From Mortierella sp. BCC40632 (Eukaryota > Mortierellomycota > Mortierellomycetes > Mortierellales > Mortierellaceae): DNA of 64,000 nt. Position numbers and translations under genes: made by a program. The notes beneath the pieces were generated by a model. The model was not told the origin of the DNA. It worked only from the letters and a program-made list of their open reading frames with translations, and searched no databases. How positions within the stretch are numbered: the stretch's first letter is position 1; every line of letters begins with the position of its first letter. The DNA lies in the NCBI GenBank assembly GCA_011634665.1, contig WAEK01000003.1, positions 2,636,001-2,700,000 on the forward strand, read 5' to 3'. Shown here piece by piece: positions 49,438 to 60,756 of this stretch.

Positions 49438-51905
49438 TCCCAGGAATAGTCAATGGTGCTGGGAGAGAGTGTGATAAAGAAAGAAAGAGAGACCGAGACC
49501 GAGAAGACTATGAAAGAGAGAAAATCCAGGAACGGATCGCCGTGAGACACGGAAAGAAAGAGAGATTGATTGATTGAGAGTTAGTCGCAGTGGGAAAGGG
49601 AAAAGTGGTCAGAAGGGTGGCAAAGGGGTCACCGGACAGTCATATTGGGCAAAATGCGTGTGTCTGTCTCCAAGAGGGAGTGTGTCTGGCCGCAGCGTGC
49701 AGGAGAGGAGTAGGAGTAGGAGGATGTGGGCAGTGCAGAGAGACATGCAATAGTTGTGTGTGCGTGGGTGTGGGTGAGTGTGTGCTACACGGATGGAGAA
49801 TTAGAGGGTCTCTCCCATGGATCCATTGACCATGTACCTTGATCAGTAGGAAAAGAAAAAGAAATAGGGAAGAGATTACAGATCGTGGCTGTGGAAGGAT
49901 GACGCAATAGTAGGAGCCGATGCCAGGGCTGATGGAGGCAGGGTAAGGTCAATGATGATGATGATGATGAAAGGAGAGGAGAAAGAGGAAGAGAGCACAA
50001 TGATCGTTGCCCAACAGGCAGACAGACAATGCTCTTAATTCTGTGAGAATGCTCACACTTCATATATCCAAAAACAACACACTCTGTTCGGAGAGAGCTC
50101 AAGTGGTACCCTCACATCAAATGCCAGAGGCCTGGGTCCACGGAAAGGGCTGCCGTCTTTCTGTAAGCAAAGTTCGGTGCAGGGATGTGCCGAGCTGGAG
50201 CCAGTTCCTCTACCAAGGAGCTGGCAGTGGGCTACAGTCTGCGCTCCAGGGGCCAATTCTCTGTCCAGATCTTGCATGCATGCAGTTCGATGCGGTGCAG
50301 TAACTTCCGGCCGGTGCCCGCAAGAGTTACAGATAAACACCCTCTTGTGGCAGTGAGTTACGACTTTCCACTCCGCTTCATTTTTTTTTTTTTTTTTTTC
50401 CTCTTGTTCTCATCTCTTTCACATCAGGCTCTGCGATACCCAAATAGTCCGCTGCAGCTTTAGTCTGTAACGCTCATCTCGCAGACGAGCCTCTCTTTCT
50501 TCATCCCTGCCTCCTCTGTCCACTCTCACTCCTTCACATCCTCCTTATCCACTCAGGGCAGCAACAATGGCCCTGGCATCATTCGGAGGTATGACTTTCC
50601 GAGTCCATGTGTCCCCTAACACTGGTCTCCAAAGTTGATGTCGCACTGTCGATGTCCACCGTCAATGTCAGGTTGAGTCGGTTCCCTACCTTTACAGATG
50701 GGATGTCTGGTGGTTGAGTTGCGGTGTGAGAGGAGAAGAGAGAAGGAGTTCAAGGGAAAAGGGCGGTGTGTGCGTTATTGGGAAGAGGAGGTCATGAGCT
50801 GGCTGGCGAAGGACTGAAGGGCTGGGGACTAGGAAAGGGTCATTGCGCGTGCCTGAAGTGGGCACTTGGAAGGAGTGACAGGACAGATGACAGTTGGAGG
50901 GTTGAAATAGAGTGAAGAGAGTGCGTTGGCGAGAGAGTGGGTGTGTGAGGGAGAGGGGGGGAGGGAGGAGGGGGAGGAGGAGGAGGAGAATGATACAGTA
51001 GGTGCAGGGTGGGTTGTCAAGTCGTATTGAAGGAGCAAAGTGTCGCAGCAAGATTGCCTATATGTGGTGTGGTCAAGGGTAGAGAGAGTAGCGGGAATCC
51101 TTCGGGCAGCTCGGAGACAAGGGGAGTGTCGACAAAGGATATGGGACAAGGGACAAGAAGAAACGAAAGAAACGAAAGAAAGAAAGAAAAAGAGAAAAAA
51201 AACAAGAGAAAGAAAGAAACAACCACGATAAAGAGCCGTTATACTGCTATAGAAACCATTCAAGTAGGGCTAGAGCCGAGATACGCTTAATGAGGTGCTC
51301 TCTCACTTCTCTCTCAGCACTACTTGGCGAAAGGAGGAGAGCCGGGCATTCTGAATCCGGTATCTATTCGTGTCGTGTGAAGCCCAGGGGGGATGGGCGC
51401 TAGTCAGCTGGAGTGCCGTCTCTGGTTGGCGACCTCCACCGGCACCCCACCGACAGTTGTCAGGCTGCAGAGCAGTGGATGTAGCAAAATAGCCGGCTAT
51501 GTGTCACGCAGAGCCATCAGGCGGCAAAGCATGAGGCCCAATCGGCCCAATCGACCTCGATGCATGTGTGTTACGAGAGCAGAGCTCCGCACTGGGGCCT
51601 AAACCTGCTTACCATGGACAGCAACATCCTTCACCCCGCGGGAGGGAGCAGGGTGCCGGAGGCTCACTTGCGGCGCGACAAGAGGTAAAAATGGCGGCAA
51701 TTTCTAATGCTCGCTTGCTCAGAGCAAAGAAACCTAGGTCATGACCTGAGAGAGGAAGAAACACTAGTGATTAGAAATAGCATGCGCGTCCGCAACAACA
51801 ACGCGCTTTTGACAAGATGACTGCCTCAATGCCAAAGAAGTCACATTTGTGGTGGCAAATCTCTTGCCCCCCATTGTTCATCGGTCCTATTCTCAAAGAG
51901 ATACC
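49435..51905. other. spacer between divergent genes
   Basis: This is the intergenic region between the minus-strand disordered-protein gene and RAD51D. It has a poly-T at 50379-50399 and purine-rich DNA at 50700-51200. A short ATG frame at 50566 (MALASFGG, then a GT donor) follows a C/T-rich leader and could be a first exon, but no second exon was found. Confidence 0.45.
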
Positions 51906-53717
51906 ATGCCGCCATTACGGACACATCTGAATGCAGATCTCATCCCTCGCGATGTCATCGCGCTGGATGACATTATGGCCCAAGGCATTAAAACAGGTTT
52001 GATCATTGTAATCATCCTGCCATCTATGCCCCATCAGATCTACGTGTTTCCTATGCTAACAAGTCCTTTCTTTCCTTTATTTATAAGACGCAAGTCTGAT
52101 AATAGATCCTAATGCTGCTATCGCAAGGACAAATGGGCGAGTACAGCGACCAGTAGGTAGTTGAAGCTTTTTGTCTTTTGAACCCTCCTTTCTTTCCCCT
52201 TAGCTTTGCTCACATGACCTTTCTGCCTCTCTCTTGAATGAATTCAAGACGATTGATAGCCTTCTCAACAGGGTCATCTTTCCAGCAATATTGCGCGAGA
52301 TGCCGTCGCCTCTCAGGGCGTGTGATCTTTACCAAGAAGCACAAACAAAAGCCCCAAGTCGACACTTTACCACAGGGTGGAAAAGGTATGCTGCACATTG
52401 TCTATCTTCTGCTTTAAGTAGACCGTAGTGCTGTCTATCTAACGAAGCCTATAGTTTAGACCGACTGCTTGGAGGGAGAGGTTGGATGTCAAGAGAAGTC
52501 AATGAGCTTTGTGGACCATCTGCAGCAGGAAAAACTCATGTCTGTATCAGTACTACAGTGAACTTGATCCTGGAGGATGAAAATGCTACTGTTTTCTGGA
52601 TTGATACCTTGGATGGAGGGTTCTCGGCTCAGCGTATGTCAGAGGCTATACGAAATTCTATTACGAAACGCGGCTCTCTCGATAGTCTTCCTGACGAGGT
52701 AAAATAATAATAGTACCTCTTGGAAACGAGCCACTGCTGAGATATCAACTACAACTACTTGACCTGTCTAATAAAATATGCTCTTTATGCTGTCGTTTAG
52801 GAGCAGGTGAGCAAAGCGCTATCAAGAATCCAGGTGGTTGGCTGTCAAGATGTCTACGAATTGGTGGATGCCATCGAATCGATAGGAGATATGTTGAGCA
52901 GACCCAAGGAGAGCGGAATTGAGTCTCCGCGACTTGTCGTGATAGATCCCATTTCTGAAGTCTTCACGCGGATCCTCCGAATTCCAGAAGGCGTTGGTTA
53001 GTTGCACTTGCGAGGCAGGGAGAAATAATGTACGAGCGCATATTCCCTGTTAGAAATTTTGCTAATCTTTTTGAGTTTCTATAGGGCATGCTACGATGAT
53101 GCATGCGATGCGCGAGTTGCGGAGAATTACTCAAGAATACAATATCGCAGTCCTGGTACAACTGTAGTCACTGGATATGCGGCTGTTTTTATTATCATTA
53201 TTATTGATTCTTCTCCCCCAAGGAGTGCGGTGGTCTGACTTGTTTTTGAATGGCTGATATAGGTGACCACATCGACAGTACAGATCTCACAGTCCGAAGA
53301 ACAATCTCCCTCGATACTCTCAAACCAAGCTCTGAAGCCTGGACTTGGAACAAGCTGGAGATTTGCTACGGATCTTCAGTTGTATCTTTCAAGGTTTGAG
53401 GCGTCGAGCTTTGGCTACTTGGAAGATCGTTCCTTAGGAAGAGGACTTGTAGATCCAATCCTCTTCCAAGAAGACAATAGCACAAGTGGATGTACTACAG
53501 AAAATACGACTCTTCCATCCTCTCAATCAAGATTGATCGAAGTAATGCGGTCCAAACGATTGGTATGGAAAAAATCCCGTCCATCTGTGTCCATGTTTTT
53601 TTTTTTATTTTCGAGAAGCCAACATGTCCAGCTCTGACATTATACCTTGGTTTGGGTACTAGAAAATCGGTGGGTGGTGTATTTTCAATCTCCAACATTG
53701 TCCGATCGTTTTACTGA
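51906..53717 (+). CDS. RAD51D: RAD51D-like RecA-family recombination mediator
   Basis: Eight exons (51906-51996, 52088-52152, 52204-52385, 52455-52698, 52801-52996, 53085-53155, 53263-53562, 53616-53717) close in frame to 416 residues; human RAD51D has about 330. The small N-terminal domain (MPPLRTHLNADL) leads through ACDLYQEAQ to the ATPase core. Walker A is GPSAAGKT at 133-140 (Lys139), the IQVVGCQDVYELVDAI strand-helix follows, and Walker B is LVVIDP at 239-244. A C-terminal LKPGLGTSWRF motif is shared with RAD51D. RAD51D works in the BCDX2 paralogue complex, which helps RAD51 load in homologous recombination; XRCC2-like and Rdl1-like proteins are the nearest alternatives. The insert after SRFEASSFGYLED and the C-terminus are less conserved, and the exact acceptor of the last exon (53616 or 53619) is ambiguous. 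Confidence 0.88.
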
Positions 53718-53904
53718 GTAGAGCGGATCAAATTCATTAAAGTTCTGTGTGGAGAGAGAGAAAGAGCAGTAGACTAGAAACAGCGTGGGGAAAACCCGGC
53801 TCCGCCCTCTCTCCTCCGCATCCTGTTTCTTCCCACAAGTAAAGAGCACGAGCCGAAGATTTTTTTATGCATTCGTTCACATTACCTCGACACAATCGCC
53901 TGCC

Positions 53905-55572
53905 ATGTTAAAGATTCTTTCGGGTGCAACCCGAGACTGTCTGTCCTCATCCATTCGCCTCTCTTGCTCCACATCTGCTTCTCGTAACATCTCTTTGCAT
54001 CTCCAAAGAATCACCGCCTCGCATTCACTTGTCTCCACCACGCCTGCTTGGAAAACTAGTGCACCTGCATCTCCCATTCTTTCTGGTCATCATCAGTTGC
54101 CTCGGTTCGCTTCCTCGCCTCTTGCTTCATTCGCTCTCAGCCAAACCCGCATTCACTTTGCTCGGCTTGCAACCACTGGTGAGAACCGAGTTCTCCTCTT
54201 CCTTTCCTTGTTCCTGGTCTCTTTTCGTATCTCTCGGCCTGTGGTAGAACCATTAGGCCCAATGGATCTGACCTACCCGAAACAATTTCTCGATATGGTC
54301 ACATTTGATCGACTCAGGGCTTGACGAAAGACCCTCTTGCCAAGGATCATTCCAGGGGAAGAACAGAGTCTTACCGCTTTTCCTTTTCTCCTTCTCCCGT
54401 CTTTTCCTTAAACATGATAGCTTCACCCGCCATGTCATCAAACCCAGCCGATAGCCTGCGAGACTCGTCTTCGTTGATTATTGCAGCGCCCATTGCAAAG
54501 TCCATGGTCGAACCTGGAAAGGCTGATTACAAGATCTTAATCCTGCAGCGTGGTCGTGTTAGCACCTCAGCCAGTGCTCATGTCTTCCCAGGTGATTTTT
54601 TCTTTCTTAATATATGTTTTTTTCACGAATCTTCTTAGTACTCCGGCTTGCTTAGTTACTAAAAAAAGAGTGCCTTCTCTTCATTTTCTTCATAGGAGGC
54701 AATGTGGACAAGGCGGATCATGATCCTCGCTGGGCAACTTTGCTGAACTACAAGCCAAAGAGCCCCAATGACCCCCCACTGTCCAATGCTATTTGTGCGA
54801 TCCGAGAGACATTTGAAGAATCGGGTGTACTCATTTCGGACCAACGGCCCGAATTGTCAGACAGTGACATGAAGAAGTGGCGCGAAAAAGGTGCTTTTTT
54901 TAAAAAAAAAAAAAAAGAAAGAAAGAGAGAAAAGTTGAAAACAGACTTGGAAAGAAATATTACCATTCACTTATCATTCTATGCCTCGCTGTTTTCTTTT
55001 CTTTTTGATAGGTGCATGACAATGCCGAAATGTTTTACACCTTTTGTACGACTTACAAGATCAAGCCAGCAGTTGATCGTCTCTGCCATTTCTCGACTTG
55101 GATCACTCCACCTATCGAGGCTAAACGGTTTCGAACTCAATTCTATCTGACCGTTTTGCCCTGGTCCCGCGACTCATTCTCGGACTCCAGAGTCTTTGCG
55201 GACGGAACAGAATCTGCTCGCTTGGACTGGTTCACACCTGAGGAAGGTCTGGAAGCTTATCGAAAGAGAGAAATCCAAACCTTCTTGCCACCTCAGTTTG
55301 TTTCTCTGGCTCATCTCCTGCCCTTGAAGCGGTCCGAGGACCTGGTTCAAAATTTCCAAGGCCGAGAGATTGTAGCAATCATGCCCGAGTTTGTGATGGA
55401 ATCCAAGGATGAGAATGGATTCAATCTTCACGGGATCTTGCCTGGAGACGAAGAGCATTCGAGCCATATCACCAAGGGTCACCGACACAGAATTATGATT
55501 TCTAGAACAAAGGAAGGCATGCTAATTCGTTCGTATGTTCAGGGAGACAAGGAAGTCAAGGCTAGGCTTTGA
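53905..55572 (+). CDS. NUDT19-like Nudix hydrolase (acyl-CoA/CoA diphosphatase)
   Basis: Exons 53905-54178, 54421-54591, 54696-54890 and 55012-55572 give about 400 residues. The protein starts with a Ser/Arg-rich presequence without early acidic residues, resembling a mitochondrial targeting signal. The Nudix fold follows: YKILILQRGRV, VFPGGNVDKADHD, and the Nudix helix AIRETFEESGV with its REx2EE core; an insert splits the Gly from the helix as in NUDT19. KVHDNAEMFY, HFSTWITPP and RFRTQFYL complete the family pattern. NUDT19 proteins cut CoA and acyl-CoAs in peroxisomes. The C-terminus is Ala-Arg-Leu, a peroxisomal PTS1 variant. Odd point: exon 3 ends one base into a codon while exon 4 resumes at a full codon, so the model is off by one base. 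Joining as written makes a stop. AATAAA lies at 55615. Confidence 0.85.
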
Positions 55573-55614
55573 AAAAAGAAAAATGTTTCGGCACGTTGGA
55601 ATAGAACTCTTTTC

Positions 55615-55620
55615 AATAAA
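55615..55620 (+). terminator. polyadenylation signal of the Nudix gene
   Basis: AATAAA lies 42 bases after the stop codon and before the convergent MLH1 3' end. Confidence 0.5.
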
Positions 55621-55806
55621 ACGATTCACATAATGTCTAGCTACTATCTCGGCGCTTTTTTCTTCTTATTATCAAGTAATAAAGTACAACGCCATTTTCG
55701 GGGCGTAAAAGAAAGAAAAAATCCAGCTATATCCCACGTCAAAGAGATGAATTGAACTGGGTCCAACGCGCATCGGAAAATGATCGTCAATACTGTCATG
55801 TAGTCT

Positions 55807-58800
55807 TCAGCATCTCTCAAAGACCTTGTAGAGATCCTTAACCTGAGCAACTTGAACAACCACGCCCGTCCTTTCGATCAAGGATCGTGGTGGAGCGAAT
55901 CCTCTCTTGAGTGCTGGGAAAATCACTGTTGAGATCATGTGGTGGAACTGAGCATCCTGGATCGCTTGTTGGGATGAATGCATCTGCGCAGAATCACCTC
56001 CTTTATCCTTGCCTTTGCCACCATTTTCCTCTTCTCGATTGGCTCCATCGTTGCCTTCATCGCCTGCGTCCTTCTGACCGTTGCTATCTTGAATAACCTC
56101 ATCGACACGTTCAGGTTGGGTCATATAAAAAATGGCCAGTTCACGGGAGAGTGTCTGAAAACAAGCCTTTTCTGATGTCCAATCCACCTATTTTGAAACC
56201 AAACAGAGCGATGCCTTGTCAGTCGTAGCCTACTAGACTTTCTATCACGTGGGAATCGATCCCATTTGAAGAATGAATATTATAACATCATCGAGATAAT
56301 CCCTGAACCTACCTCTGAGCCAAGTCGCCAGAGAAAATCCGGCAGGTTCTCAAGATTTGGTATATAACCTTTGATCATGAGTGGGATGGCCGTAATGTCG
56401 CCTTGCTCCGTGACACAGATTGAAAAATATTCCCTTAGCATATCTCTTCTGGACACCAAGAGGTTCTTGACAGTCTATATGAATAGATTTCCCATGCAGA
56501 AGCGTTAGTTGATACCACTCTGCTACTGTACAGAGTAAAAAAACCTCTCACATACTCCTCCAGCGGATTATTGTAAACAGTGATACCTCGGCGATCTCTT
56601 CTTTAGATTTAAGTTCTTCTGGCCATGCTGTTTGCTCCATTAGCTCTTGTTCGTCATCCAAGGCCATCATGACCATATCCTTGACTGGCGCTGGAATCGA
56701 CAAACGGATAAAGCCAAAGTTGGAAAAGTCTCGAAGGCAGATCTGATAAAACAACTCCTCGCTCACAGACTCATAATTGACCAGATACAACGCCAACTCA
56801 TTTTGAATTAAACCCCGTTGATTATCGAGAATACCAACAAAGGTATGGTTGGCAAAGATCTGAGTCAGAACTGGATGTGCCTCCTTCTTAATCTCCTCTC
56901 GAAGTTGAAGGACACTGGTCAACTTGACATCAATCCGTGTTGACTTGGGCTTCAAAGGTCCTTTGGATAGAGCATCTGATGAAGTTGCTGAAACCGAAGA
57001 CGCGGATGATGATGCCCTGGATGACGCTAACTGAGCCTGCGAAGACCCAATGATACGTCCATGATTTCGCGATCCCGCGTTTCCTTGAGAAAGCGGGTCA
57101 CTCTTGTAAAGACTGATTTTAGATAAGAGCGAGCCGGACTTTACGGCCTGCTCTGTATCATTACCATTGATACCATCGCCTTCCATTGAAATTCCTGAGG
57201 CATCTGCCATAATAAGGTCTTCATCCCCTTCAACGTCCTGACCCGACTCAGTATCCATTCTCTGTCGTTTATGTATTGGCGAGTCGGAGGCTGAGAATGG
57301 CGTGGCAGATACAAGGAATGAGTCCAATGTTCGAGCCCTACTGTCTGTCCGTACTTGATCATATTCATACAACTTGGGGGCTGCGGAAGAAATTGAGCAA
57401 GAGTGAGTGTCGTGTAAATGTAAAGCAGGGTAGCCCGAATGGATATTTAAGCAAACCAAGTCGGTGTATGTATTGGTCATTACCTGCTTTCTTGGAGGAT
57501 GAACCAGAAAAATCACTCGAGTTGAGTTGATTGGATTGAGGTAGCAGAGTCTGAGTCAAAAAGTTTCGGGACAAGTTGGCATCTCCTAGTCGTTCCTGGA
57601 TAGCGTCACATATCGCATTAATGATTTCCTCCTCGTTCATAAAGTGAACCTAGAGCCCCCCAACACCAAGACAGAGAGAGAGAGAGAGAATATGAAAGAT
57701 AGATCGTTAGTGGTTGTACTTTATTGGACCTGATTGTACGACGGAAAGGAGATGTGATATCTTACCTCTCGCTTTGTTGGATGAACGTTAACATCAACAG
57801 TCTTAGGGTCCATTTCAAGGGAGAGATAAACCCATGGATGGGAATTCTTTGGAAGATAGACCGAATAAACAGCCTCAATGGCCTTTCGAATCGCTGGTGA
57901 GTCCACTGCACGATCTAGAGTGATTTAATTGCAATAGCCCGATCGATTAGAAAAGGCGTACAAGCAAGCTCCACTGTTCATTGCAACCACGTAAAGGAGA
58001 GTACTTACGATTGATGAACAATAAAAATGCAAATCGCTTCACATTGTAGTTTGCATTGGAAATCCATCCTTTGAGTTTAAGCGAGTAGGTAGGCAATGAC
58101 TGTTCCAACGAGAGAAGTTCATTTGCGACAGCTGATCCATAGATTTGTCGAATATTATCGATTACTGTTGCGGTGGTGGTTGTGTGGACATCTGGTGTAT
58201 TGGAGCCGATCTAGAATTTTTTTAAAAAAAAGTCGGGTCAACCCCTGGACACTGTCGATGATGGTCAATAGTTACAATAGGTGGAACCGCCCTTACCTTG
58301 CGACATGTAAAGCTGATTCCTTCGTTATGAATTGCATAACGATTAACAACATCAAGGATTCGATTGTATTCTTCTGTTGGATTTTTGAGTGCTCTCCTTC
58401 TCGTTGGAACATTGAAGAAGAGATCCTCAGCCTAGAATCATGATCCAGTCGATTATCCAAAAAAAAAAAAAAAAAAAAAAATTAGTAAACCTGCGAAACG
58501 CTATGCGGACAAAACGAAGTCATCTCGGAGACGGGTCTGTCGTTAGAATTTAGAGGCCTACTGTGATCTGTGTGCCATTGTTGCCTGCACATGGCTTTGG
58601 TTCGGCGGTTGCACCCGGCTTGGCTGGGACAATAACACCGTCAGAATAGTTTGCCCTGTAGAGGAAATACATCAATCATCTAAATGTCAGCTTTTGCCAT
58701 CAAGATCAAGATAATAGTACAGGTGGAGTTGGAAGGAGAAAAACTGCCTGTATTGCCATTTTCACCTGTATGCACAATTCGAATCCTTGGTTTTGGAAGT

Positions 58801-59367
58801 GATCGTTAAGTGTGATACATGGCTTACACTTGCCAACGCCTCGCCGCGGAAGCCATAGGTGGTCATGGAGGAGAGATCGTCAAAAGATCGAAGCTTGCTT
58901 GTAGTGAATCTCTCGCAAACAATACCCATATCTTCAACCTACAATCAATACAGCGTATTAACATCCAGTTTTTCTATTAGTATAGAGAGACCTCAGACGT
59001 AGTAACATGTGAGCCAAGCAAGATGGTACCTTGATTCCATGCCCATTATCCTGGATCTGCAAAAGCTTTAGTCCTCCATCTTTGACCGAGACTTGGATAG
59101 ATGTGGAGCGAGCGTCAATAGAATTCTCGATAAGCTCCTTTAGAGCATTGGCCGGTCTATGAATGACCTGAATGAGGGGACAAGGCGTAGTAGGGGAAAA
59201 AGAGTGTTTCCAGGTCCCAGAAATCAGTCTAAAATGAAATGATCTTTCAAGAGACATGAACAAATGGTTTGTGTCCATACTTCGCCAGCAGCAATCCTGT
59301 TGACAACTGCTTCATCGAGCCTCTTGATGGTGGGTACAGTTGCGGGGTCTTCAACAGGTTCTGACAT
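55807..59367 (-). CDS. MLH1: DNA mismatch repair protein MLH1
   Basis: Eleven exons on the minus strand (59367-59281, 59167-59030, 58938-58766, 58655-58562, 58431-58297, 58210-58009, 57914-57766, 57649-57484, 57380-56587, 56474-56313, 56187-55807) close in frame to 826 residues. GHKL ATPase motifs are [39 protein letters not shown] and VNVHPTKRE. The middle (exon 9) is the usual variable acidic linker. The C-terminal dimerisation domain ends in the invariant FERC tetrapeptide, which completes the endonuclease metal site of the MLH1-PMS1 heterodimer. MutL-alpha is recruited by MutS homologues to mismatches. A Gly/Asp/Asn/Lys-rich insert just before the last helices (about 722-760) is an extra low-complexity loop not typical of MLH1. 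Its promoter is shared with the TMEM234 gene. Confidence 0.97.
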
Positions 59368-59528
59368 TTGCGCGTTTCCTGTTTGCCTAGAAGGATTCGA
59401 CACAGAACAAGGAAGGATTGGAAAAAAAAGTGGTGGCAATCCTCGATGTTGTGTGACCGGCAACATATTTTACATCGCAATGAGCGTTATTGGTCTCCAT
59501 CGACCTTTCATTTTTCCAGCACATCATC
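59368..59528. promoter_or_regulatory. 161-bp divergent promoter, MLH1 / TMEM234-like
   Basis: Only 161 bases separate the ATG of MLH1 (59367, minus) from the ATG of the TMEM234-like gene (59529, plus), so both start sites must lie in or very near this segment. No TATA box is visible on either strand. Confidence 0.7.
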
Positions 59529-60244
59529 ATGACGGATACTGTACTCCCCGAACACGCCATTGGATTCATCCTCGGTGAGCTGCACCTTCTCATTAACCTC
59601 ATCTACTCAAATTGCTCGTTTACGGAAATACAGTAGAACTGACATCAAACCTTTACCTTCCCGCCACCACAAGTTGCGCTTTGCTGGGGATTCACGAACC
59701 CGTTTATCAAGAGTGGCTCCAAGGGTCTCGAGTCGATCAAACGCGACTCGTGGCTTTCTCAGGCTGCTGCTGAGTATTGGTATCTTTTCACGCGGTGGCA
59801 GGTAAGGAAGAGAAACTTGAATCTCTACTCTCTACTCAGCCTCTTATGCAACCAATGCCCAGGACCGCTTAGTAACCCACTGGTCGTGACGATTTGTTTC
59901 AACGTGCAGTATGTGGTCCCGCTAGCTCTCAACCTTTGTGGATCAGTCGTTTATTACCACACGCTCGGAAAGGCAGATCTTTCCCTCGCTGTTCCCATCA
60001 CGAACTCGCTGACATTTATTTTCACGACATTGGCTGGTATCTTGCTGGGGGAGAGCATTGGGTCTTCACGTAAGTGTCCCTAGACTAGGCTATTGCAGTG
60101 CTCTTCATGAAAGTTGTAATGACTTCCTAACGGTGTTATTCATCTATCATTCCTCGCCCTTTCTTCGTAGGCTCTTGGCTGGGGATGACAATGGTTGTCG
60201 TTGGAGTGGGTCTCTGTGTCCAAAGCAAGGCCAATAGGCTGTAG
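59529..60244 (+). CDS. TMEM234 family small membrane protein
   Basis: Four exons (59529-59574, 59674-59801, 59910-60069, 60171-60244) close in frame to 135 residues, the usual family size. Conserved features are ALCWGFTNPFIKSGSKGLE after the first helix, a second hydrophobic segment at YVVPLALNLCGSVVYYHTLG, then DLSLAVPITNSLTFIFTTLAG with the LGE that follows, and a last helix GMTMVVVGVGLCVQSK. The fold resembles half of an EamA/drug-metabolite transporter with four helices. Function is not established for the family; animal members are linked to kidney filtration-barrier development. AATAAA lies at 60255. Confidence 0.9.
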
Positions 60245-60756
60245 CACTATTACAAATAAATACTACCAATGTTGAAGACGGATCAGGAAAGATGGTTGAC
60301 TGACATATGATGGGATGAGGGACGCTATCTGATTAGACAGATAGCCCAAACGGGCTGGATGCTGCGCGGCTGATCCCTCCTGGCGTGTCGGCTACCCGGG
60401 TGCGAGCTCCGAGACTCTTGGCGTGTGTGTGGCTACTTTGTCACCTTTGGGACTGGCACAACCATGTGTGTGCGGCTTCTTTGTGCTCCCACGTATTATA
60501 TTGCCTTTGGTCAAACGCCCATTATTTTCTCTTTCTTTCTTTCCCTCTTTCTCTTTCACTCTCACTCACTCACACATTCTCTCCTTGGTCCACCCCTATT
60601 CCCTCTCTTTCCTCCTTCTCACTCATCTATTCGGTACCAGCCTATCGATATCCTCGCTCTACCTACACATTGCTTCCATTCTCCACTTTTTTTTCATCCA
60701 TCAGCCTGCTCGACCCATTCTCCATCAGCAGGCAAGAAAAGCCAAGTTCTCACCCA
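60245..60756. other. spacer and pyrimidine-rich promoter of the GUCD1-like gene
   Basis: A polyadenylation signal (60255-60260) for the upstream gene is followed by about 250 bases of C/T-rich DNA (60520-60735) leading to the ATG at 60757. The open frames that start upstream run through this leader and are not supported. Confidence 0.5.

Noticed and set aside
50566..50590. Possible first exon MALASFGG after a C/T-rich leader
   Set aside because: Only eight residues before a GT, with no downstream exon found.
58740..58760. A GC-AG intron in MLH1
   Set aside because: The segment that needed it lies inside a normal GT-AG intron once the exon is extended to 58766.
58820..58830. GTAAGC as an intron donor in MLH1 after GEALAS
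   Set aside because: Reading through gives the conserved [16 protein letters not shown] continuation of MLH1; the true donor is at 58765.
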